Part shown: positions 1 to 8,427 of the stretch, piece by piece
How positions within the stretch are numbered: position 1 is the first letter of the stretch
How the letters are laid out: each line of letters begins with the position of its first letter
Source: Anaerolineae bacterium
GTDB taxonomy: Bacteria > Chloroflexota > Anaerolineae > Aggregatilineales > Phototrophicaceae
Assembly (NCBI GenBank): GCA_022821805.1
Contig: JAJECX010000025.1
Location: forward strand, 62,001 to 126,000
Length of the DNA: 64,000 nucleotides
Direction: 5' to 3'
Notes under the pieces: generated by a model
The model's input: only the letters and a program-made list of their open reading frames with translations
Told to the model about the DNA's origin: nothing
The model's database searches: none
Position numbers and translations under genes: made by a program

Positions 1-1
1 G

Positions 2-778
2 GGCACATCCATCAAGACGCGCAAGCCGGTAGCCGAAGATATCAGCAGTCGCCTGCCCGCAACCATTGAATTGGCCACCTTGGGCCTCATCTATGGCACC
101 GTCCTGGGCGTCAGCATGGGATTGATTTCGGCAGTATGGAAAAATAGCCTGGCGGATTATGCCGCCCGCGTCATCGCCCTGATTGGCATTAGTTTCCCCG
201 TCTTTCTCATCGCCTTGATTTTCTTAAATGTGTTTTATGCTCAATTGGGCATCGCCGCGGGACCGGGCCGGCTGCATCCGATCATGCGCTCCCCACCCAC
301 CGTTACCGGCATGTTCACCATAGACGCCCTGCTAAACGGCGATTGGAAGACATTCGGCAATGCCCTCTCGCATCTGATCTTGCCGGCTTTAACACTGGCG
401 CTTTACATCAGCGCCATCATATCGCGCATCACCCGTTCTTCCCTGCTCGAAGTGCTGAATCAAGATTACATGCGCACCGCCCGCGCCAAGGGCTTGCACG
501 AGCGAACCGTCATCGGATTTCATGGCATGCGCAATTCCATGATTCCGATCGTGACTGTCATTGGCTTGTCTTATGGCAACCTGCTGGTCGGCTCGATTTT
601 GATCGAGCGGATCTTCGCCTATCCGGGCATCGGCTTTTATATGTTCCGCGCCAGCACCTCGCAGGACTTCCCGGCGATCATGGGCGTCAGCCTGCTCTTC
701 GCCTTCATCTATGTCGGAGTGAATTTTGTCGTCGATATCCTCTATTTCTTCCTCGATCCCCGTATCCGCATCGCGTAG
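2..778 (+). CDS. Dipeptide/oligopeptide ABC transporter permease, DppB-like (5' end outside window)
   Basis: Inner-membrane permease of a peptide/nickel-type ABC importer. The frame is open from base 2, so the start lies upstream of the window; a TTG at 71 is internal. The visible part starts with a T-R-K-P-V stretch followed by SRLPATIELA, typical of the loop before the conserved permease core of DppB proteins. The EAA-type loop is seen as YMRTARAKGLHERTVIGFHG (near 470-530), the surface that contacts the ATPase. Four or more hydrophobic segments follow, and the protein ends with the family-typical YFFLDPRIRIA. It overlaps the next permease gene, so the two are translationally coupled. No ATPase or binding-protein gene is visible; these are presumably upstream. 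Confidence 0.9.
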   Translation, partial: GTSIKTRKPVAEDISSRLPATIELATLGLIYGTVLGVSMGLISAVWKNSLADYAARVIALIGISFPVFLIALIFLNVFYAQLGIAAGPGRLHPIMRSPPTVTGMFTIDALLNGDWKTFGNALSHLILPALTLALYISAIISRITRSSLLEVLNQDYMRTARAKGLHERTVIGFHGMRNSMIPIVTVIGLSYGNLLVGSILIERIFAYPGIGFYMFRASTSQDFPAIMGVSLLFAFIYVGVNFVVDILYFFLDPRIRIA

Positions 779-1613
779 CCGCCGGCAGGTGGCGCTGTAT
801 CATTTGCGGCGCAATCCGCTGGTCACGCTCGGGCTAATTGCCGTCGCGCTATGGATCCTCATCGCCTTTAGCGCCCCTCTCATCGCCCCCTTTCCACCTT
901 TGGAGCAGGATCTGGCCAAACGCCTGCAAGCGCCAAACGCATATTTCTTCGCCGGGTCAGATGAATTAGGCCGCGATATTTTCAGCCGCGTTCTCTGGGG
1001 CTCGCGGATTACCATCCCGGCTGGCTTGGCGGTCATCATCATGGGCAGCTCACTTGGCATCCTGATCGGGGCTGTCGCCGGTTACGCTGGCGGCCTAGTC
1101 GACGAATTTCTCATGCGCCTCACCGAATTATTCATGGCTTTTCCCTTCATCATTTTGGCAATGGCAGTCACGGCTGCTCTCGGTCCCGATATCCGTAATG
1201 CGGTTCTGGCACTGAGCGCGGTGTGGTGGCCCCGCTATGCCCGTATCCTGCGCGGGCTGGTGCTCGAGGTCAAATCGCAAGAATATGTCGAGGCCGCTCA
1301 CAGCGCCGGCGCCAGTGGATCCTACATCCTCTTTCGCACCATCTTGCCCAACTGCATCGCCCCGGCCGTCATCCTCGCCACCCTCGATATCGGCACCGCT
1401 ATCCTCAGCTTCGCCGCCCTCAGCTTCATCGGTTTGGGTCCGGAGCCGTCCTCGCCCGAATGGGGACGCATGGTCAGCATCGGCATCCATTTCTTCGATC
1501 AGTGGTGGATGTGGCTCTTCCCGGGCTTGGCGATCGCCAGCTTGGTGATGGCTTTCAACTTCATCGGCGATGGCTTGCGCGATATCCTCGACCCGCGCCT
1601 GCGGGGGGAATAA
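726..1613 (+). CDS. Dipeptide/oligopeptide ABC transporter permease, DppC-like
   Basis: Second permease of the peptide ABC importer, 295 residues. A Ser/Arg-rich cytoplasmic tail is followed by the DppC N-terminal membrane helix (LVTLGLIAVALWILIAF), the sequence GSDELGRDIFSRVLWGSR typical of DppC/OppC, and an EAA-type loop ending AAHSAGASGSYILFRTILPN. The C-terminus DGLRDILDPRL is characteristic. The start chosen is TTG 726, with GGAG about seven bases upstream, overlapping dppB by 53 bases; GTG 789, ten bases after the dppB stop, is a workable alternative. Nothing else of this operon follows. Confidence 0.92.
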   Translation: MSSISSISSSIPVSASRSRRQVALYHLRRNPLVTLGLIAVALWILIAFSAPLIAPFPPLEQDLAKRLQAPNAYFFAGSDELGRDIFSRVLWGSRITIPAGLAVIIMGSSLGILIGAVAGYAGGLVDEFLMRLTELFMAFPFIILAMAVTAALGPDIRNAVLALSAVWWPRYARILRGLVLEVKSQEYVEAAHSAGASGSYILFRTILPNCIAPAVILATLDIGTAILSFAALSFIGLGPEPSSPEWGRMVSIGIHFFDQWWMWLFPGLAIASLVMAFNFIGDGLRDILDPRLRGE

Positions 1614-1710
1614 GCGGTCCGACTCCTCTGTACATGACTCAACTGGCAATTTTTCGATTACAATATGAACGTTTACGGTCTCATCAACTATAGTCGTTTG
1701 GCTAAGAAAT

Positions 1711-2016
1711 ATGCCGAGTGAAGCAATTCAATCCCTTGACGACCTTCGCCAGCAGCGCGAGCAAATCATAGCGCTCGCACTGCAACATCGCGCGCGCAAG
1801 ATTGCCGTGTTTGGATCGCTTCTGCACGGAGCTTTGGGATTGAATAGCGATATCGATTTTCTGGTTGATTTTGAGCCGGACTATAGTCTGCGTGACCACA
1901 TCCGCCTAACGCAGGGCTTGCAGCAACTGCTGGGACGTCGCGTCGAGGTGGTTGATCGCCGATCTCTCAGGCCGGAATTGCGCGATACGATTACGAGGGA
2001 AGCCCAGCCTTTGTGA
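1711..2016 (+). CDS. mntA: MNT-domain nucleotidyltransferase (MntA-type antitoxin), copy 1
   Basis: Minimal nucleotidyltransferase of 101 residues. The catalytic signature GS-X10-DxD is complete (GSLLHGALGLNSDID, about residues 36-50), followed by FLVDFE with a further acidic residue. In characterised MntA-HepT systems this protein adenylylates the HEPN toxin on a Tyr of its RX4HXY motif and so silences it. The downstream HEPN frame overlaps it by four bases (GTGA). About two thirds of residues match the second MNT copy at 14356-14661 by eye. The partner toxin here is interrupted by an amber codon, so this antitoxin may be an orphan. Confidence 0.88.
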   Translation: MPSEAIQSLDDLRQQREQIIALALQHRARKIAVFGSLLHGALGLNSDIDFLVDFEPDYSLRDHIRLTQGLQQLLGRRVEVVDRRSLRPELRDTITREAQPL

Positions 2017-2387
2017 CCCGAAACCAATTCATCTATTGCCGCGATATCCTCGATCGTATCCGGCGCATCGACAGATATACAGCAGACGGGCGCGCTGCCT
2101 TTCTTGCATCAGAGCTGCGCTAGGATGGCGTCATACGGAGCTTCGAGGTGATTGGCGAAATCGTCAAGCGCTTGGACTCGACACTACTGGCGCAGCATCC
2201 CGACGTTGCCTGGAGCGATTTTGCCGGTTTCCGTGATGTCTTGATTCACCAATATGACAGAGTTCGGCTTGATCTGGTTTGGAGATTCGCGCAAGAAGAT
2301 CTTCCAGCGCTGCAACAGGCTATTGCGGCGCTGCTAAACGACCTTGAAGACTCTGCCGGCTCAAGCAGCGCGAGGCGCGATGGCTGA
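2013..2387 (+). pseudogene. HEPN toxin (HepT-like), interrupted by an in-frame TAG
   Basis: Reading from GTG 2013 gives a HepT-like protein that aligns end to end with the intact copy at 14658-15020 (shared CRDILDRIRRI near the N-terminus, RSFEVIGE in the middle). A TAG at 2121-2123 interrupts the frame after about 36 codons; the intact copy has CAA (Gln) at that place, so a single CAG to TAG change explains it. The frame stays open beyond the stop and retains the HEPN RNase motif RX4HXY (RDVLIHQY) and the C-terminal helix. Translation might restart at GTG 2148, giving a truncated product with the active site but without the first helix. Amber readthrough is possible but nothing here supports it. 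Confidence 0.8.
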
Positions 2388-2423
2388 GTAGCGAATCAAG
2401 CAAGTGTCCGTTTCACCCATTCC

Positions 2424-3446
2424 CTATATGCCCGTCCAGTCGAAAACGACTCCAATATACTCGTTCTTGCTGTTCTTCAAGCCATTATAGGCACTGGCGG
2501 CATCATCTGGCGGCAGCGTATGCGTATGCAGCGGCGCCGCCTTGAGCGCGCCGGAGCGGATCAATTCCATTGCGATCTCGGAGTTGCGCTCAATCGAATG
2601 TTTCACAAATGGATCCCGCGCAACCGGATAGCGCCACTCATGCGCGCCCTTGAAGGTCACGTTGCCTTGTGGGTCCAGATGGATATAGTCAAGCGCCTCA
2701 GTGAGATTCGCTTCATATTCTCCGCGCACGATGCCAACCAGGATCACTTCGCCGTAGCGCCCGACGAGTGGCAATCCATCGAGCAGCGCCCCGGGTCGTC
2801 CGCTCGCTTCAATCAGCGTCGTCACACCCCGTCCATCCGTAATCTCATCAACTTTTCCAGCTACGGATGGTCCTTCCATCACCAACGCGCTCTTGATGCC
2901 GCATTCAGCCGCAAGCGCAACGCGACCTGGGTTATGGTCCAGCGCGATCACATTGCCGCCCTGCAAACGCGCCACTTGCGCAGCGAAATTGCCGACCAGT
3001 CCCAAGCCGATCACCGCCACAAAATCGCCCAGCTCAATGTCTGAGACACGAAGCGCCGTCAGCGCAATGGTTATCATTCGGGTGAAGGGAACCAGCGGCA
3101 ATTCAATGCCAGCGGGCGCCGGCAGGCAAATCGATCCGCGCTCCCCCAAGTTGATGCGATTGTATTGCTTGTGCCCGCCCCAGGTATACACCTTGTCGCC
3201 CGGCGATACAGCGACAACCTGATCCCCTACCTTTACAACTTCGCCTACCGAGGTATAGCCGGGGGTTGATGGGAAGGTAAACCAGGACTCGACCCCGGCT
3301 AAACAGGTGAGTTCAGTTCCCGCGCTGACGAGAGAATAAGCGGTTTTGACCAGTACTTCATGCGCTTGGAGTTCTTCGAGGTTTTCCTCCAAGACCTGCG
3401 CTTCGACTTGATCGCGGCCGGTGAAAACGATGCTCTTGTTCTTCAA
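2424..3446 (-). CDS. Medium-chain dehydrogenase/reductase (zinc-ADH-like), copy 2 of a tandem pair
   Basis: NAD(P)-dependent medium-chain dehydrogenase fold of 340 residues: GroES-like N-terminal half, then a Rossmann domain with the glycine motif GLGLVGNFAAQ near residue 146. The usual catalytic zinc ligands are not evident: the Cys-GTD position reads AGTEL and the GHE position reads GYTSVGE, so catalysis may be zinc-free. The only usable start is TTG 3446, because a stop codon lies just upstream; it aligns with the ATG of the neighbouring paralog, and no good ribosome binding site is seen. It is the last gene of the minus-strand sugar-import operon, so a role in oxidising an imported sugar or polyol derivative is inferred. 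Confidence 0.85.
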   Translation of the reverse strand: MKNKSIVFTGRDQVEAQVLEENLEELQAHEVLVKTAYSLVSAGTELTCLAGVESWFTFPSTPGYTSVGEVVKVGDQVVAVSPGDKVYTWGGHKQYNRINLGERGSICLPAPAGIELPLVPFTRMITIALTALRVSDIELGDFVAVIGLGLVGNFAAQVARLQGGNVIALDHNPGRVALAAECGIKSALVMEGPSVAGKVDEITDGRGVTTLIEASGRPGALLDGLPLVGRYGEVILVGIVRGEYEANLTEALDYIHLDPQGNVTFKGAHEWRYPVARDPFVKHSIERNSEIAMELIRSGALKAAPLHTHTLPPDDAASAYNGLKNSKNEYIGVVFDWTGI

Positions 3447-3480
3447 GGTTTAGGGCGTGTTCGCTATCGCAGGCAAGGGT

Positions 3481-4506
3481 TTACACATTCGCCCAATCAA
3501 AGAGGACGCCGACGTAGGTCTCTTTTTCATGCTGCAAGCCGCGGTAGGCGGTCTTGGCTTCGGCGGGCGACAGCGTATGCGTATGCAGCGGCGCCACCTT
3601 GAGCGCGCCGGAACGAATCAGCTCCATAGCGATCTCGGAGTTGCGCTCCATTGAATGCTTGACGAAGGGATCGCGCGCCACCGGATAGCGCCACTCATGC
3701 GCGCCCTTGAAGGTGATATTGCCGTGTCCATGCAGATGAATGTAGTCGAGCACGCTGCTGGTCAAGTCGGTCTCGAAGACGCCGCGCGGCGTACCCAGCA
3801 GGATGACTTCGCCATAGCGCCCCACAAGCGGCAGCGCGGGCGGCAGCGCCGCTGGCACGCCGGTCGCTTCAATCAGCGTTGACACCCCTCGCCCGCCAGT
3901 GATCTCGCGCGCCTGCTCGGCCACCGATGCGCCGTCACCCACGAGCGCATGGGGAATGCCGCAGGCTAGCGCGCGCTCGACCCGTCCATCGTTCAGGTCT
4001 AACCCGATCGCCTTTCCGCCCTGCAAGCCCGCCAACTGCGCGGCGAAATTGCCGACCGTGCCCAGCCCGACCACGCCGACGGTATCGCCAAGCTCGATAC
4101 TCGATATGCGCAGCGAAGTCATCGCGATGATGGCCATCCTCGTGAATGGCGTCAACTCCAGCGGCAAGTCCTCGGGCGCCTTGAGGCAGATCGATTGCGG
4201 CCGCGTCGTGTCGATCAAGTTGAACTGCTTATGCCCGCCCCAGAAATGCACGATATCGCCCGGCGAAACGTCGGTGATCTCGGCGCCTGCGTCGAGGACT
4301 TCGCCGACGGCGGCGTAACCCGGCGTCCCGGGAAAGGGAAACCAGGCTTGGCTGCCCGAAAGGCAGGCGAGCTCAGTGGCAGCGCTGATCAGCGAATAGC
4401 GCGTTCGGACGAGCACATCACGCGGGCGCAGTTGGCCGATATCGTCGTCTATCGTCTGCGTTTCGACGCGGTCAGGTCCGGTGAAGAGTACGCTTAGATT
4501 TTCCAT
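3481..4506 (-). CDS. Medium-chain dehydrogenase/reductase (zinc-ADH-like), copy 1 of a tandem pair
   Basis: 341-residue paralog of the gene downstream; the last 80 residues are nearly identical (GNITFKGAHEWRYPVARDPF, then SIERNSEIAMELIRSGALK or a close variant). Domain order is GroES-like then Rossmann, with GLGTVGNFAAQ as the nucleotide-binding loop and an acidic residue at the end of the second strand (IGLDLN), which suggests NAD. The GHE zinc-ligand site reads GYAAVGE, so the catalytic zinc site again looks lost. It sits 63 bases after the MalG-type permease and probably belongs to the same transcript. The substrate is unknown; the pair may have arisen by local duplication followed by divergence. 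Confidence 0.86.
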   Translation of the reverse strand: MENLSVLFTGPDRVETQTIDDDIGQLRPRDVLVRTRYSLISAATELACLSGSQAWFPFPGTPGYAAVGEVLDAGAEITDVSPGDIVHFWGGHKQFNLIDTTRPQSICLKAPEDLPLELTPFTRMAIIAMTSLRISSIELGDTVGVVGLGTVGNFAAQLAGLQGGKAIGLDLNDGRVERALACGIPHALVGDGASVAEQAREITGGRGVSTLIEATGVPAALPPALPLVGRYGEVILLGTPRGVFETDLTSSVLDYIHLHGHGNITFKGAHEWRYPVARDPFVKHSMERNSEIAMELIRSGALKVAPLHTHTLSPAEAKTAYRGLQHEKETYVGVLFDWANV

Positions 4507-4569
4507 TTGCGATGGGCTGCCTCCGCTGTTGCTTATGCGTCAAAGGGCGTGGCGAGCGACAGGATGCGC

Positions 4570-5463
4570 CTATTTGCTGCCCGAAGAGATGACGACGCCC
4601 TGAATATAATAGCGCTGCAAAAGAATGAAGACCAATATGCTGGGCAAGGTCATGACCATCGAAGCCGCCATCAGCAGGTGCTCGGTTGCTTGGCCGCCGG
4701 CAGAGACGACCCGCTGGAAGTTCGCCAAGCCCAGCGACAGCGTATACTTCTCCGGCGTATTCAGATAGATCAGCGGACCGAAGAAGTCGTTCCAGCTTTC
4801 GAGGAAGCCGATCACGACCATAGTGATGACCACCGGTTTCGACAACGGCAGAATGATGCGAATGAATATCCAGAGCGTATTCGCCCCGTCAATTTTCGCC
4901 GCTTCGTCCAGGTCTTTGGGGATCGTCAAGAAGAATTGCCGGAATAAGAAAATCGCGAAGGCGCCGCCGCCGAACCAATTCGGGATGATCAAGGGATTAT
5001 AGGTGTCCAGCCAGCCGAAAGCCTTGAACAGCAAGAATGTCGGAATGATCGTGACCTGATAGGGCAGCATCAAGGTGCTCAGCAGCAACAGGAAGAGAAA
5101 GTTGCGGAAGGGAAAGCGGAAGCGCGCGAAGCCGTAGGCGACCAAAGCCGCCGACAGTATACGGCCCGAAACCGAAAAAACGGTCACGAATACGGTGTTG
5201 ACAAAGAAGCGCGCCAGCGGCGCCACATGCCAGATTTCTACATAGTTTTCGAAACGCCAGGTCTTGGGAATTAGCTGCGGCGGCCAAAGAAACAGTTCGT
5301 TGACCGGCTTCAAGGACGACGAGACCGCCCACAAAAAGGGCAACGCGAATATGATCGTCAGCCCATAGGCGACGATATACAGCAATACGTAGCGGATGAT
5401 TCGCTTTACCCGCCAAGCGGGCAGCAACTCGCTCAGCATGCCCTGCCCTCTCATAACCGACAC
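4570..5463 (-). CDS. Carbohydrate ABC transporter permease, MalG-like
   Basis: Inner-membrane permease of a CUT1-type sugar importer. It has six predicted hydrophobic segments; the EAA loop is DLDEAAKIDGANTLWIFIRI followed by LPLSKPV, and the protein ends in YYIQGVVISSGSK, typical of MalG proteins. The start chosen is GTG 5463, with GGGGAGGA eight bases upstream and four bases after the stop of the MalF gene; ATG 5454 and ATG 5439 are in-frame alternatives. The longer open frame upstream of 5463 overlaps the MalF gene and is not protein-like. Membership of the operon SBP-MalF-MalG-dehydrogenases follows from strand and spacing. No ATPase gene is nearby, so a shared ATPase elsewhere is inferred. 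Confidence 0.9.
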   Translation of the reverse strand: MSVMRGQGMLSELLPAWRVKRIIRYVLLYIVAYGLTIIFALPFLWAVSSSLKPVNELFLWPPQLIPKTWRFENYVEIWHVAPLARFFVNTVFVTVFSVSGRILSAALVAYGFARFRFPFRNFLFLLLLSTLMLPYQVTIIPTFLLFKAFGWLDTYNPLIIPNWFGGGAFAIFLFRQFFLTIPKDLDEAAKIDGANTLWIFIRIILPLSKPVVITMVVIGFLESWNDFFGPLIYLNTPEKYTLSLGLANFQRVVSAGGQATEHLLMAASMVMTLPSILVFILLQRYYIQGVVISSGSK

Positions 5464-5467
5464 GTAA

Positions 5468-6424
5468 CTAATCCTCCCCTTCGTAGTAAACCCAACGGCG
5501 AGAGGTCCACAATTGAAATCCAGTGATCGCCAGCACGATGACGAAGAAGACCCAAGCCAGCGCCGACGCGTAGCCCATCTCCCAAAAGTCAAAGGCGCTG
5601 TTGTACAAGTGCAGGACGTAAAACAGCGTCGAATTCAGCGGACCGCCCGGCGAAAACTGCTGCTGGCGACCGCTGCTGGCGACGTAAGCCAGCGTGAACA
5701 TCTGCAGCGCTCCGATCACGCCGAGCACGGTGTTGAATAGGATGACCGGCGAAATGCTCGGCACGGTGATATAGCGGAACTTGCCCACGCCGCCAGCGCC
5801 GTCGATATCAGCCGATTCGTACAGCTCTTTGGGGATGCCTTGCAGCGCCGCCAGGAAAATCAGCATGGTATTGCCGCCCAGGGCGCCCCACAAGCTGATG
5901 ATGATTAGCGCCGGTTTGGATGAGCCGGGGTGTCCCAGCCAGAGCGGACCATTGCCGAAGCCCAGCGCCGAGATGATGCTGTTCATCAAGCCGATCTGCG
6001 GCTGGAAGATCCAAAGCCAGAGGAAGGCGGCCGCCACCACCGGCGTGACCGACGGCAGAAAGTAGAGTGTGCGTAAAGCGACGCGTCCCGCGATCTGCTG
6101 ATTGAGCAGCAAAGCCAAACCAAGCGAACCGGCGATGGCGATGGGCACAAAGATGACGGTGTAATAGAGCGTATTCTCGATGGATTTCCAGAAGAGCCGG
6201 TCGCCGAACATATACTCATAATTGCTCAGCCCGGCGAAGCGCGGCGGGGTGACGATGTTGTAGTCGGTCAAGCTCAGGTAAGCCGACGCGATCATCGGAC
6301 CCACCGTGAAGACCAGAAAACCGATGATCCAGGGAGAGATGTAGATAAAGCCTTGCAGCGCCTCTCTTTGGCTCAAAGTGAGAGGCGTACTCAAGCCAAG
6401 ACGCCGCTTGATTGGGGCAATCAT
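5468..6424 (-). CDS. Carbohydrate ABC transporter permease, MalF-like
   Basis: 318-residue CUT1 permease: cytoplasmic tail, a first membrane helix (FIYISPWIIGFLVFTVGPMI), five further hydrophobic segments, and an EAA loop ELYESADIDGAGGVGKFRYI characteristic of MalF. The short form lacks the large periplasmic P2 loop of enterobacterial MalF, as is usual outside enterics. The last codons contain the strong ribosome binding site of the MalG gene. The 294-base gap to the upstream binding-protein gene carries hairpin repeats, so the permeases may be expressed at a lower level than the binding protein. Confidence 0.92.
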   Translation of the reverse strand: MIAPIKRRLGLSTPLTLSQREALQGFIYISPWIIGFLVFTVGPMIASAYLSLTDYNIVTPPRFAGLSNYEYMFGDRLFWKSIENTLYYTVIFVPIAIAGSLGLALLLNQQIAGRVALRTLYFLPSVTPVVAAAFLWLWIFQPQIGLMNSIISALGFGNGPLWLGHPGSSKPALIIISLWGALGGNTMLIFLAALQGIPKELYESADIDGAGGVGKFRYITVPSISPVILFNTVLGVIGALQMFTLAYVASSGRQQQFSPGGPLNSTLFYVLHLYNSAFDFWEMGYASALAWVFFVIVLAITGFQLWTSRRWVYYEGED

Positions 6425-6487
6425 CCAGTTTCTCGCGTTGATCTTTGTTGTAGGGACGAGCGGCCCTTACGCATAACAAACATTTCA

Positions 6488-6514
6488 ATTGTAGGGGCGA
6501 GCCTTGGCTCGCCC
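6488..6514. repeat. Hairpin repeat in the SBP-permease gap
   Basis: Perfect nine-base arms GGGCGAGCC (6495-6503) and GGCTCGCCC (6506-6514) separated by TT, preceded by ATTGTAG. The same left end (TTGTAGGGGCG) opens the element at 21553. It lies between the binding-protein and permease genes on the minus strand and could act as an RNA-stabilising or attenuating hairpin; that role is inferred from position. Confidence 0.7.
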
Positions 6515-6610
6515 GCACGAAAAGCGGCTATATCGGTAGTAGCGCCGATCGGCAAACCCCATCCCCGCAGGTCATGTCTACGTGACCCGGCCCCTTCCCC
6601 AGCAAGCTAG

Positions 6611-6630
6611 GGGCGCGTAGACACTGACCT
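6611..6630 (-). repeat. Dispersed repeat core (reverse orientation)
   Basis: The reverse complement reads AGGTCAGTGTCTACGCGCCC, matching the cores at 21574-21589 and 55516-55532. A related partial copy (GTCTACGTGACC) stands at 6577-6588 in the opposite orientation. The element lies in the non-coding gap between the binding-protein gene and the first permease gene. Confidence 0.65.
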
Positions 6631-6718
6631 TCGGAAGGGGAGCTAATCGCAGCGGGACGCAAAGTATTTTGCGTGGACGGCGGCATTGTCGCACGGGCGT
6701 CTACAGGTCGATCGCAGA

Positions 6719-8008
6719 TTATCCCAGCGCTGGTTTGTTCAGGATCGCCTGGGCGCCGGAGTTGAGATCTTCGATGATGTCATCGACAGTCGCCAAGCCC
6801 AGCCACAGCGCTTGAATCTGGTCGCCGATGAATTTGAAGTGTTCGGTCTCGCGGAAGTTCGCCGGCAGCACCAGCGGCAAAGCATCAGCCATAACGCCGG
6901 AAAAGACACGCAGGGTATCACTCTCTTGCACCACCTCGTCCGCCATCACCGCCGGCCGGCTGGCTGTGACGTTATGCAGCTTGGTCACGCGCAGCTGCGC
7001 ATCAAAGCCGGTGTTGTAATCCACCCATTTGAAGGATTCTTCCGGATTCTCGGTGAAAGATGTCACGCAGAGGGGATCAAACTCGAACATGCTGCCCCGC
7101 TGCCCCGAAGGACCGATCGGCATCGGCGCGACGCCGACGATGCTCGGATCTTCGACGAACTGGGCGACGCCGCTGCCCCAGAAGCCCGACTGGAACATCG
7201 CCAACTGATTGGCGGCGAAGAGCTGATAGGGTCCCTGCAGCGCGGTGCCGGGTATCGGCGCGACCTTGTGTACGTTGTAGAGATCGCTCTGGAATTGCAG
7301 CGCCGCTTTGGACTCGTCGGAATTGAGCAGCGATTCCGTGCCGTCGCCGTTGAGTGTATCGCCACCAAAGGCGCGGATGAAAACGATCGAGGTGAAATAT
7401 GAGCCTTCCGGATCAACGAATCCCCAAATACGCCGGTCGGGGTCGGTCACCTCGATAGCCGCAGCCAGGAAGTCATCCATCGTCCAGGTCTCGTCCGGAT
7501 AATCGACGCCGGCCTCATCAAAGATGACCTTGTTGAAGAACAAGCCGACGCGCCCCGGATGCGCCAGGATGGGAATGCCGTACAATTGTCCATTCAAGCG
7601 CGCTGCCGAAGTCGTCGCCGCGTAATGCTCGTCCAGGTCATAACCAAGGCTTTCAATCACATCGTCTATCGGCTGGAGCACACCGGTAGCCGCCAGCCGG
7701 AAGTAACCCTCAATGGACGAGATCCAGATCACATCGCCCATGGTGCCGCCAGCCGCCAGCGTATTGATCTTCTGGAAATACTCCGAACCGGGGAAGTCTT
7801 CGATGACGACCTGCGCCTCGCCGGCCATGTCTTCATTGAAGATTTCCGCCCAGTGCCGCTGAGCGTCCGCCTGTCTTCCGCTGCGCGTGTGCGAACGAAT
7901 GGTGACGCCATCCTGAGCGAACGCGGGCAAACCCGAAGCGAGCAAGCCGCCGGCCGCCAATCCGCCTGATGCCTTCAGGAAGTCGCGTCTGCTAATGCCT
8001 TTGTACAT
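6719..8008 (-). CDS. Extracellular solute (sugar)-binding protein with Tat signal
   Basis: Substrate-binding component of the CUT1 importer, 429 residues. The N-terminus has a twin-arginine signal (SRRDFLKASGG) followed by a hydrophobic core and an AFAQ-D cleavage region. The body matches family 1 solute-binding proteins (NTLAAGGTMGDVIWISS, YGIPILAHPGRVGLFFNKV). The start is ATG 8008, with GAGGAGA seven bases upstream; a TTG six bases further upstream is unnecessary. It is the first gene of the minus-strand operon with two permeases and two dehydrogenases. The exact sugar cannot be read from the sequence. Tat export suggests folding before translocation. Confidence 0.92.
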   Translation of the reverse strand: MYKGISRRDFLKASGGLAAGGLLASGLPAFAQDGVTIRSHTRSGRQADAQRHWAEIFNEDMAGEAQVVIEDFPGSEYFQKINTLAAGGTMGDVIWISSIEGYFRLAATGVLQPIDDVIESLGYDLDEHYAATTSAARLNGQLYGIPILAHPGRVGLFFNKVIFDEAGVDYPDETWTMDDFLAAAIEVTDPDRRIWGFVDPEGSYFTSIVFIRAFGGDTLNGDGTESLLNSDESKAALQFQSDLYNVHKVAPIPGTALQGPYQLFAANQLAMFQSGFWGSGVAQFVEDPSIVGVAPMPIGPSGQRGSMFEFDPLCVTSFTENPEESFKWVDYNTGFDAQLRVTKLHNVTASRPAVMADEVVQESDTLRVFSGVMADALPLVLPANFRETEHFKFIGDQIQALWLGLATVDDIIEDLNSGAQAILNKPALG

Positions 8009-8427
8009 GATCAAATCTCCTCTAAACCTTTTTCTTGCGATAACTGCCTTGGCTTTCGGTAATCTTTCTCCCGATCTCCTCCTTCCGGGCGCTCTGGTGA
8101 ATGGATCAATGAAATCTATCTTTTAGCCGTCCCGCAATGCGATGCGGTCAGAGTGGCTTTGGACAGCTTCATACAAGCATATCGCGTGATTGGGAATCCG
8201 CAAGAAAGTCGATTAGCGGGAGTGGTGAATTGCAAGGACATAACCGACACTCGTCAAGAGAATGTAGGAGCAATTGACCCGCTATGTCCACGCGCGAGTC
8301 AGAGGCCGCTACAAGACGCAGGCGAGGATGGATGAGGATCGCCTTTTGGGTATGGCGCAGCCCTGCGACGCGCCTATAATCCTCGCATTGCCACGCAGAT
8401 ATATTCAGTTCCCCTGGAGGACGTCAA
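8009..8427. other. Non-coding gap between divergent transcription units
   Basis: This 419-base gap separates the minus-strand sugar operon from the plus-strand RidA gene and must hold both promoters. A TATAAT at 8375-8380 is a plausible minus-ten element for the RidA gene, about 45 bases before its ATG; a matching minus-35 box at normal spacing is not obvious. A short open frame at 8153-8335 has no ribosome binding site and no recognisable protein character. Nothing else was recognised. Confidence 0.5.
8375..8380 (+). promoter_or_regulatory. Candidate minus-ten box for the RidA gene
   Basis: Perfect TATAAT placed 47 bases upstream of ATG 8428. No good minus-35 match lies 16-18 bases upstream, so this is a weak promoter call based on one element. 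Confidence 0.35.

Noticed and set aside
8153-8335. Small gene between the sugar operon and the RidA gene
   Set aside because: 60 codons without ribosome binding site or family likeness; lies in a region expected to hold divergent promoters.
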